Shown here one piece after another: positions 20,558 through 28,678 of a stretch of 28,678 bases of DNA. Positions within the stretch are counted from its first letter, which is position 1; each line of letters opens with the position of its first letter. Origin of the DNA: Gonium pectorale (lineage: Eukaryota; Chlorophyta; Chlorophyceae; Chlamydomonadales; Volvocaceae); NCBI GenBank assembly GCA_001584585.1, contig LSYV01000056.1, positions 382,544-411,221 of the forward strand, written 5' to 3'. A program made the translations under genes and the position numbers. Under the pieces are notes generated by a model. That model saw nothing but the letters and a program-made list of their open reading frames with translations, was not told the origin of the DNA and did not search any database.

Positions 20558-23500
20558 ATGGGCTGCTCCGCGTCGTCGCTGGCTGTGGCCGAGCTGAACA
20601 AGTCCCTGAAGCACGGGGACGACAGCCGGCTGTTGCTGGGGAAACTGGAGGACCAGCCCTGGCTGCTCAGCACGGCAACCTCGGTGCTCGTCAGTACGGC
20701 AGGCACGCCGCTGCACACCGCCTGTGAACGCAAGCATGTGGAGGTGCGCGGCGGATGGGGTCTGCAGGGTGGGATGGCAGCGACTGGAAAGGGCGCTCCT
20801 GCGATCCTTGATAACCTCATGGCTCGTGCATTCTTCTCCTGCAAGGCCCGCTTATGGCTCATGCACCGTGTCGCAGCACACTCATATTCAATGACGCGAC
20901 AGTGCACGGTAGCACTGATTGCCAGATGTGCCCCAACGGCCGCAACGGCTGCCGCTCCGCTCTCCCCTCCCTCCGACCTCGGCTGCTATCCACAGGCGGT
21001 GAAGAACATCTTCCTCTTCCTCTCCTGCGCTCCGCTGGACACCGTGCGGGAGGCGCTCCAGCCCTACTGCCGCCGCGCGGGCCTGCTGCTCCCCTCCAGC
21101 GTGGCGGAGGGGGCGCAGATGGCGGTGGACATGGTCAACTGCAAGGGTGGGTCGGAGGGTGTGCGGCCGGATGTAGGGGAGGATATGTGAGTGGTTGGGG
21201 GGGGACGCCCCGAAGAGCGCAGGAACTGACATGCCTGTGAGAGACGCGACGAGAGATCAGTCGGGAGGTTCCTGGTCCCTCATCGTCCTAGAAAGGAAGC
21301 CTTTCCAAGGCTATTGCTTGCGCGTTATGGCTGATGTATGTTTATTTCCCCTGTTCCTGCGGCGCAGGCCAGACCCCGCTCATGATCTCGTGTGCGGCGG
21401 GCTCTCCAGAGCTGGTCAAGGTCCTCCTGGCGCAGGTGGGCGGGGCGAGGTGGGGCGGATGGTAGCTGCGGTATATTGGACCGATGTGAGCGCCAGCCCT
21501 GCCGCGGATGTACTCCTGCCTTTGCGGTGCATCAGTGAGCGATGCCCGGAGGTCTCGCCACAGCCGCAAATTACACAGCAGCAGGACTGTGGCATTGAAG
21601 GCTCTGGCCCGGCCCGGCCCGCTTCCTCGCCCCGCCCTCCCTTACCAGGGTGCCGACCCGTGGGCCCGTGACCGCTGCGGCGCCCGCACCCCGCTGCACT
21701 ACGCCTGCATGGCGGGCAGCGCCGCCTGCATCGCAGCGCTGCTGGAGCACCTGCCGCTCAGGCACACCGAGCGGCAGGGGGCCAGGTAGGAGAGGAAGAG
21801 GGGCCGTGGCAGTTGTCGTTGTCAGTATTCTCAAAAAGCGCATTCACGAGTCCATGCGCTTTCCCCGTCTCGCATGAATGGCGTGCAGCAGGCCCCTGGC
21901 CTCTTGCTTGCCCACCTGCTTGCCCACCTGCTTGCCCAACTGGTCCGTCCACCGCCTCCTCCTTGCCGCAACCGCCTGACGTCCATCCGCGAGGCGCCCT
22001 CCTCATTCCCACCCCGCCCTGCCCGCACCCCACCCCGCCCCGCGCGCACCCCACCCCACCCCACCAGGTACGTGGACGCGCGCAGCCAGTGCGGCCTGTC
22101 CGCGCTGCACTATGCGGTGTTCTTTGAGCACACGGGGGCGGTGAAGGAGCTGCTGCGGCACAACCCCGCGCTCAATGCCGCTACCACGTGCGACTCGTAC
22201 GACGTATATGTCACCTGCCACCCCGCGTCCACGCCGCTGCACTTCGCCGCCGTGCGGGGCAGCCTGACGCTGGCGAGGCTGCTGCTGGAGCACTACGTAA
22301 GGGCGGGGTGGGGCGGGATGGCGGGGTCAGGAGGGTCGCGGTGTGCATTAACCGATATGGCGGAGCGTTGGGCTAGTCGTATATGCCCTGTGCGGGGTTA
22401 CGGGTAGCCGGGGACCGCAACCGACCACTACGAATTGCCCCCCTCTACCGCCTCTGCCGTCTCCCTTCGGGACGGGAAGACGCTGGGCGCCATGTAGCTC
22501 TGTGTCCTCATGGCTCTGTGCCAACTTCCCTTTCCGCGCGCCCGCCCACCTCGTCTGTCCGCCCGCAGGCCGCGCACTTGCCCCCCTGGGAGGCCCCTCG
22601 CAGCCAGGACCCGCGCATGCGCTACAACGCCGGCCGGCAGCTGCCCTGGCAGGTGCGCCGTCCGGTGCTTGGGGGCGATGGGGCGCGGGCGCTGAGCGCA
22701 CCCTCTTGCGGTGTCGCGTCGAGGACTCGCGCGGTCGGTCCTGTGCTCTACTCGTGTCAAGGTGTCATGTTGATCGTCATCGACACCGTCCTGAGCACCT
22801 CGGTCACGCCCTCCCTCCCGCCCGCCCCGCCCCGCCCCGCCCGGCTGCCCCCCAGGTTGCCGCCTCGCACCACCCAGCTGCCCGCGAGCTGGTCGCCCTG
22901 CTGCACCCCGGACAGCCGCTAGACGTGGCTCTGGGGTTCGCCACGGAGGGAGACCAGGCAGGCGGCGCCAGCCGCCACCGGGTAGGACCACCGCCGCTGG
23001 CGGCGCTGGCGGCGGTGGCGCTGCGCGACAAGCTCCTCGCGGACCTGGAGCGCTGTCGTAAGGCGGCGGCCCCGGAGGCGCCGGCGGCCGACAGCGCGGA
23101 TATGGATACGCCGCTGCTCGGCGGCTCGCCGCAGCGCGCCGGCGGCGGCGGCGGCAACTTGTTGCGCGCGAGCCGGCGCGCAACAAGCCGCACACTCTCC
23201 CGCACTGCGTCTGCTGCGACGCAGTATATGGAGGGCGCCGAGGAGGACGGCCTGTGCGGGCTGTGCTTCGCGGCGCGGGAGGCGGTGGCGCCTGCGGGCT
23301 GCGGCCACGCGGTGTGCGGCTCCTGCGCCGAGGCGCTCGCGTGCGGGCTGGTGGGCGCCTCCCGGCCTCACCCGCTGGCCTGCCCCTTCTGCCGCGGCCA
23401 GGTGCGTGCGTTTGTCCCGCTGGCCCCGCCTCCCGCGGCCAGCTGGGCAACCGCCAAAGGCGCCCCGATCGGCTCGGCAGCGCTGTCTGTGCGGTCTCCG

Positions 23501-23593
23501 TCGTCATCCATGGCGGCGGTGACGGTGGCGGAGGCGGCGGTGTTGACAGCGAGCCGGTCAGGCGCCCGCATCCCCCGGGTGATCCCCGCGTAG
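20558..23593 (+). CDS. XB3/XBAT31-type ankyrin-repeat RING E3 ubiquitin ligase
   Basis: Exons 20558-20743, 20996-21146, 21368-21435, 21649-21785, 22068-22296, 22569-22652 and 22856-23593 total 1593 nt (530 residues), all in phase. The N-terminus MGCSASS is a classic Gly2 N-myristoylation plus Cys3 palmitoylation signature, implying membrane attachment. Ankyrin repeats cover residues 48-257: GTPLHTACERKHVEA, GQTPLMISCAAGSPELVKVL, RTPLHYACMAGSAACIAALL, LSALHYAVFFEHTGAVKELL and STPLHFAAVRGSLTLARLLL. After a linker, the C3HC4 RING uses C419, C422, C434, H436, C439, C442, C461 and C464 (LCGLCFAAREAV, GCGHAVCGSCAEAL, CPFC). The repeat spacing, the inserted loop between the fourth and fifth repeats, the post-repeat GRQLPWQVA segment and the RING position match plant XB3/XBAT31 proteins, which are membrane-linked E3 ligases in immunity and development. 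The RING would recruit an E2 enzyme; the substrate is unknown. The Ser-rich C-terminal tail of about 60 residues is unmatched. No TGTAA was seen in the following 600 bases. Confidence 0.88.
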
Positions 23594-25124
23594 CTGCAGC
23601 CCCTGCTTCGGGCGGGCGAGCTGGTTCCTATGCAGCCATCCCCCGGCCGGTCTCCTGGGGCCGGGCGCGTGGACCATGCCTCCCACCGTTCACTCTAGTC
23701 ATTGCTAGAGGCGCTGCTTATGTTGATACGTTGATGCTCGGAAATTAGAACCGGAGCTCAGGGGCACTGTACTGGTGGGGGTAATTCATTTTATTCGCGA
23801 ATCGTGAATGAAACGAACGTACCATGTTACCTATGTATGGTGCCGCGTGCATGACGCGCTGGCTAATGTGTGCCGGGCGCGTGCACCGCGGGTGGCGGGA
23901 CGCAGTATGCTCCTCCCAGGTCAGGCTCGTGTACCTACCATGCCGCGTACGGCAGGGGCATAATGGCAACCCAACAGCAACAACAACACGACGTTGCGCG
24001 CTCAGTTGTCCGCCCAGCGCGGCACGGACGGGCTGTGTCGGTGGTTGAGTCATCCACTGACTGCACTGCACGATGGGACTGGAGCGTAGCGGTACTCCAC
24101 ACGGTTATGGGGGTGTCGCCATAAGAACACTGTGCTTTCGCGTTGGGGGTCGGGGGTTGTGTTACTGTATTTTTCTTGCTCTGAACTGCAGCGGGGTTCG
24201 GGTATTCGTGGAGTCTGTGGCGGGCTGTGCTTGGGGTGTTGGGCGGGGTGCGGAGGAGCACCGCCGCGTGTGGGCAGTGAGGTCACTTGCGTGACTTCCT
24301 GCGGTCCGGTGCGGTGCAATAAATGGGAACGGTGATCGCGCAGCAGAGCGAAAAGGCGGAGTCCCCGGTGCCTTCCCCGGTTCTGGTTCTCTTTTTTTCC
24401 CGTACTCCCGCGTTTATGGCAGGCGGCAGGGCCATGCCTTTGCTGGCCAGGTTGGGTTATCATGACCGGACTGATGACCTGACTCGTGTGCACCGTAAGC
24501 TTCGCGATCGCGGGGACGTTCCACGGGTCTGTATTATGATGGGAGGAGCAATTTGTCGTGGTGGTCCTTCGTACTGGGGTTGGGCCTAGGGAACCAGGTG
24601 ATCCCTCCAACGCCAAGCACCCGAGCGACGCGCGCCGCCTGGCGGAGTGGTCCTGAAATGGATGTCGCGCTGGCGGTGTGACCTTCGCGATGTTGTGGGA
24701 GGGGGCCCGGCAGAGTGCACGCAGCTGGTGGACGACCTGGGAGCCGTGAGCGATGCGCGACGCCCTGGCAACATGCCCATCCGTGCTTACTTGGCACGTC
24801 CTGGTGTTGCTGTTGGGCCCCCGCTCACAGGATACCCGTGTCGACAGCAGGGCTGCAAGCCATGCGAATGATTGAATGCAGTTGTGTGTTGGCTGCTCGG
24901 CTAAGCTGACGGGATATGCAGAGCGTGGCCTCGCTGGGAGCCGCGAGTTGATTATGAGCTCGCTGGGTGGGGGCGTGTGTTGGGGGGCACACGGTGGAGG
25001 GGCGTACAGTGCCAGCAAGGGAATCGAAAGCGATATGGCCAGGGCCCCTTACTAGCTTACCCTAGGTAAGCCGCGGTTTGCAACCATGGAAACGCGACCG
25101 GCCTCGAGTGGAACCCCACCAAGA

Positions 25125-25590
25125 CTGGCGTATGCACTGCGTTGACCAGCATGTAAGGACCTTGATGCCGTTTTTCTTAGGAGTCCCGCACCGGCAGCAG
25201 CGTGCCACCGCTTGCAGCGCCGAACCAGCCCTGTCATGGCTGCACGGTACGGTACACGGGCAATGCCCTTCATGTTCCGTTCGGAAGGGCCCATCTGCTT
25301 GGCGCCCAACGCCGCACCTTCAAGTGTGTGAGTCCCTGGAGGTAGCCTCTTTGTTCCTGCTTCCTGTTGTTCCGCGCGGTGACGAGCCGCAGCGAGCCAC
25401 CGCACAGCTGCCCCCCCCCGCGGCCCGCATGCCGCATCGGGGCATGCGCCTGCCGGGCGCCGACTCACATACACGGTGTCCACTCAAAGCAGCGTGCGCA
25501 GGGGAAGCGCATCCGCACCCCTGTGGCATCGATCGGTCCCTGCGCCGCATGCCCATCCATGTTGCCGCGGCCTACGCGGCCCGCTCTCCA
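25125..25590 (+). repeat. Diverged dispersed repeat, copy A
   Basis: Shares an ordered series of short matches with copy B at 26555-26960 in the same orientation: CGTATGCACT, then ATGCCGTTT with a CTTAGG/CTAAGG site, then CGGCAGCAGCG, GAGCCGC followed by GAGCCACC, CGCATG, and finally GATCGGTCCCTGCGCCGC against GACCGATCCCTGCGCCGC. Order and spacing are roughly kept. Identity is moderate and was judged by eye only. Confidence 0.45.
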
Positions 25591-26059
25591 GCCAGGGGCC
25601 CCGCCCCACGGGCAGGCGGGTGCTCCAGGCAAAGCCTATGGGCTACCGCACCTGAGGGGAGGGGCTATCGCGATGTGTCGCACACCTGTAGTGGATTGCT
25701 GGGGTTGGTGGCTTGGGCGGTGTACTAGTGAGGTTTGTATGCAGATGGGCCCCCGTGCATTCTTGCAAGTTTCATCTGGCCCACCCTTCTGTAGGGCCCC
25801 GATCCCCGGAGCACGTTTGACTGCAGTAGAGAACAATTTAAACAATGCGGTGTGACGGAATACACTTGCGTGATGGGTGCATGCTTGGCTGAGGTGGCGC
25901 GGATGGGGTAACCCGAAGGCTGGCTTGCTGTGGCAGCGCGACGCGTTGGTAGCCACGTGTGAAGTACGAGCTCAGGAGCGGCCCGGGTGCCCGGGTGCCA
26001 AGTGGTAGGCGGTTTTACCACGGAAACAGCCTGGAGAGCCTTGCTATCTTCCGTCGGGG

Positions 26060-26250
26060 CGATTCGTTTGGCCAGGCGAAAAAGCTTAGAACTCGACAAG
26101 GTTTTCTGTCCGGGGACACCCTCCGGGTGGGCACCCTTTCGTCCGCTCCATTGACGGAGCTCCTTTCAGGGGCTGGGGGTTTCGCTAAAGCAACCCTTCT
26201 TCCGGCCCCCATTTTCCGTTTGCGCCGGGCCAAAAGGGGTGGCATTCATT
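26060..26250. other. Hairpin-rich non-coding stretch
   Basis: Several short inverted repeats follow one another: ACCC/GGGT around 26120, GGGTG/CACCC overlapping it, GCTCC/GGAGC near 26146-26161, and GGCCC/GGGCC near 26204-26231. A TATA-like AT-rich run comes shortly after. It could be a structured RNA or its gene control region, or just local palindromes. There are no convincing box C/D, H/ACA or polymerase III A/B boxes. Confidence 0.15.
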
Positions 26251-26554
26251 TTAGATAACCAGCCTGGGCGGAAAGGTGTTGGGTGTGTATAAAAAAGAGA
26301 AATCTGCACAGGAAGATGGAGCCCGCCTCTATGGTTGTACGCGCCCGGAGGCGCGGCGTTTCCAGTAGGGCGGGCGGGTACATAGCAAGACATGTGTGAG
26401 CTGGAAGACCTAGTGGCTCAACGCTGCATACGCTAAGCCGCGCCCAGGTGCCTAATTCCGCCGGAGAATGCATCGTATCCAGATGCCTCATCCAGCGTAG
26501 GCACCTCCGCTGGCGTCTGTACGTCACGACTTCCTCCTGTCCGCAGGGACCCTC

Positions 26555-26960
26555 ATCGTATGCACTTTCATACCGTCAGCGCATGCTGTATGGAATGGAT
26601 TCGTATGCCGTTTCCTAAGGTGCCCCGTGACTGGTGTGGAAGGAGTACCGCATCGGCAGCAGCGCCGCCAGCGCCGCAGCAGCGCGCCAACACCGGAAGC
26701 ACTCAACCCCTCCCACCTTGGCTGCATCAAACCCACTTAGGTTGCAATATAGTGGTATTGGGCACGATATCGAGCCGCGTAGAACCACCTGAGCCACCTC
26801 ACCCCGCATGTAGCATGCGTCCGCTCTGCCGGCGCGAGGCGCACACGAGGCAGTATGGGTAGTAACCACAGAGCCCTAGCTTCACATCGTGCGCGACCGA
26901 TCCCTGCGCCGCAGGCTCGGGCTGCCGCTGCGCGTTCGCGCGGCCCGTTGTCGCGGCCCG
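26555..26960 (+). repeat. Diverged dispersed repeat, copy B
   Basis: Counterpart of copy A, starting about 1.4 kb downstream in the same orientation. The clearest anchors are the 3' one at 26894-26911 and the 5' one at 26557-26566. Copy B has an expanded CAGCAGCGCC-type stretch in the middle. Confidence 0.45.
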
Positions 26961-27283
26961 GTGTGGCGACATCTTGCGTTGCCACGTATGCCACTCGAGT
27001 CCCCGAATGGCCTCGAGCACTGCACCGGGCACGAGGCATCGACAGAGCTACCAACCTCGGCTCGGCAAACCGTACGAGACTTTGACTCTCTCTGGTATGG
27101 CCCTACTGCCATTATGCAAAAGCAGAGCGAACATCGCAGCCTACGTGCACATTCCGTTTGCCTGGAACTGTAGCATCGAAGCAAACCTTGGGCACTAAAA
27201 TAAGGACCTTCTCACGACCCCTAAACCTGGAGAGTCACGCCTACCCGACCTTGCATTGCTTCTTCACATAGCAAACTGATGAT

Positions 27284-28144
27284 ATGTCGGCACTGGTGGC
27301 AGATGAGCCAGCTGCATTAGCTCACGCGCCCCTGTTTCCTCATATTCGGTCGCATTACTGGGCCTCGTCTACGTGGCAAACGGACACTGGCATGGACCGC
27401 GAAGCCTCTGCTTCGGCGACCTCCCCCACGACATTTCAGCGTCCGACCCTACGCAACCTCGACCTGCGCTCAATCCAGCCCGAGGACTCCGTGCCCAGTG
27501 AGACACAGCTACGGAGACAGAAGTTCCTGTTCTTCGAGAAGCACTGCTCAGAGGTGTCACCTGGGCTGTTCCTGTCGGGGGACTATGTCGCCAAGAGTCG
27601 AGAGACGCTGCAGCAGGCAGGCGTCACGCATGTGCTCAACTGCGTGGGCTTCATATGCAAAGAGTACTTCAAGGATGAGCTGACCTACAAGACGCTTTAC
27701 CTGCAAGGTCAGTCGGGCTGTGGGCGGGGGGTGGGCGGGGCCTGGAGCCGGACGGCAGCTACTCCTCACGGCACGGCGGGCCCCGTCCGCGCCCCCAGTC
27801 TCCCACCCCACCTGCACCGCGCACCCTTCCAATCTTCCTGCGACATCGCATCTAAGCAACCGAGCCACACCAGGGCTGAGGGCCCCCCCTCCGCCTCGTG
27901 CAGTCAAACACCGTCCCAGCCGCCGCGCCCCCCCCGCTCCTCTCATTGCCCACCCTCCACCCGCTCCTCTCCAGACACTCCCGCGGAGGACATTTCCTGT
28001 GTGCTGTACGACTGCCTGGACTACATCGAGTCTGCGCTCTCGTCGGGCGGCCGCATCCTGGTGCACTGCAGCCAGGGGGTGAGCCGCTCAGCCACGCTGG
28101 TAATCGCCTACATGATGTGGCGCAGCGGCAAGCCGTACGACGAG
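27284..28144 (+). CDS. MKP1-like dual-specificity MAP kinase phosphatase, N-terminal part (runs off the window)
   Basis: Exon 1 is 27284-27707 and exon 2 is 27975-28144. The frame stays open into a GTGGGC donor at 28145, and later exons lie beyond the right edge. After about 88 variable residues the phosphatase domain begins: CSEVSPGLFLSGDYVAKS (about 88-105), GVTHVLNCVGFICKEYF (about 113-129), YLQDTPAEDIS, and the signature HCSQGVSRSAT (172-182). Cys173 is the nucleophile, Arg179 binds phosphate, and Asp142, 31 residues earlier, is the likely general acid. Its codon is split by the intron (G/AC). HCxxGxxR with this spacing defines the dual-specificity class. The NCVGF and LQD-TPAEDI strings and the AYMMWRSG following the active site match plant MKP1, which dephosphorylates MAP kinases in stress responses. 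Plant MKP1 continues into a gelsolin-like region that cannot be checked here. Confidence 0.85.
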
Positions 28145-28678
28145 GTGGGCTTTGTGTGTGTGTAGGGGAGTGCGCATGGGCGTGGGTTTGGGGATGGCAA
28201 GAGAGACGGTGGGTTGGTGGGAGGGGGAGGCAGGGGGTGGGGCGAAGCGCAGGCGTGGGGCCTGGGCAAGGAGCGCCGGCTGGGTGACTTACAAGGGAGG
28301 CGTGCGGTGCCGGCGTGCGGGTGGGGCTAGGGCTCGTGTTTGACCCCATGACGGCACGGGCGAACACGCATGCCACGAGCGGGCGAGCGAGGCGCGGCCG
28401 GTGGGGCCTGGGCAGGCAGGAAGCAGCCTTGGTGAAGGCGGGGTCGGCATCATGGCAGGCGGGGGGGGGCTCCAACTGACAAGGCGTGCAAAGCGGCGGC
28501 TGGCGGTCAGTGGCAGCGACGAGTGTGCGTGCGTGCTGAGCAGCGACGGGGCTGGGCGCCGGGCTGGAGGCAGAGCGATGGCGGCGGGGGGGGAGCGTGG
28601 AGGTCGACGGCGGAGAGCGCGAGTCGTTGTGGGTCGGTCGTACGCGTTCGCCAGTCGAGGCGGTAGCGGCGCGGGACG
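28145..28678 (+). other. Intron of MKP1-like gene reaching the window edge
   Basis: At least 534 bases of G-rich sequence after a GTGGGC donor. No acceptor followed by the expected continuation of the phosphatase domain (an Ala-Phe start with a KSARG-like motif) was seen, so the next exon probably lies outside. Open frames here on the minus strand are shadows. Confidence 0.5.

Larger units (their letters stand above)
23594..27283. other. 3.7-kb gene-poor spacer of lower GC
   Basis: Lies between the ankyrin-RING stop and the MKP1-like start, so it holds the former's 3' UTR and the latter's promoter (an AT-rich CTAAAATAAGG lies near 27195). No frame resembles a known protein. It contains a diverged repeat pair (about 25125-25590 and 26555-26960), a hairpin-rich stretch (26060-26250) followed by an AT-rich TATAAAAAAGAG near 26288, and scattered short palindromes (23940-23953, 24283-24296). 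Confidence 0.45.

Noticed and set aside
20023..20907. Minus-strand open frame of 294 codons over the ankyrin-RING start
   Set aside because: Antisense to the first exon of a well-supported gene, with no recognisable motif.
24467..24485. Box C/D snoRNA motifs (TGATGA then CTGA)
   Set aside because: The two boxes are only a few bases apart, leaving no room for a guide, and there is no terminal stem.
24050..25018. Minus-strand open frame of about 320 codons in the spacer
   Set aside because: No ATG near its start, composition rich in Pro/Thr/Ser/Arg without motifs, and no splice or family support. Kept only as a curiosity.
25078..25728. Plus-strand open frame of 216 codons beginning with ATG
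   Set aside because: Lies across the diverged repeat. The matching region of copy B has frame breaks, so coding is not conserved.

Overview
The window looks like nuclear DNA of a green alga of the Chlamydomonas/Volvox group (Volvocales). The basis is very GC-rich coding sequence with strong G/C third positions, many short introns with GTGAGT, GTGCGC or GTGGGC donors and C-rich tracts before CAG acceptors, GC-rich microsatellites in introns, and protein families shared with land plants. The species cannot be named from sequence alone. No bacterial operon, CRISPR array, tRNA or rRNA was seen.

Layout from left to right. (1) 49-3318, minus: a large Ala/Pro-rich protein with helical-repeat-like segments in its C-terminal half. 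(2) 3943-9811, plus, divergent from (1) across about 620 bp: a helical-repeat protein with a weak C-terminal RAP-like domain, in about 13 exons. Several exons encode exactly one repeat. (3) 11220-17021, minus, convergent with (2): a complete GT61-type (DUF563) secretory-pathway glycosyltransferase, rebuilt here as 11 phase-consistent exons including an 18-nt microexon. (4) 17022-20557: a 3.5-kb spacer of lower GC with two weak minus-strand coding candidates and small hairpins. (5) 20558-23593, plus: a complete ankyrin-repeat plus RING protein with the layout of the plant XB3/XBAT31 E3 ubiquitin ligases and an N-terminal acylation signature. (6) 23594-27283: a 3.7-kb gene-poor spacer holding what looks like two diverged copies of one element of about 400-450 bp. 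(7) 27284 to beyond the right edge, plus: the start of a plant-MKP1-like dual-specificity MAP kinase phosphatase.

These are ordinary eukaryotic neighbours rather than one pathway. The only suggestive pairing is (1) and (2), two repeat-rich proteins that may act in organelles and share one divergent promoter region. (5) and (7) are signalling regulators and (3) makes glycans. Exon maps were built by hand from splice consensus, reading phase and family fit. Where the phase did not close cleanly (gene 1 exon 2/3, gene 2 first and last exons) the alternatives are given. I did not find a convincing new multi-gene system. The most notable signals are in gene architecture: a microexon, matching intron ends before two 66-nt exons, a G-quadruplex-prone repeat lying on a splice donor, and a one-repeat-per-exon protein.
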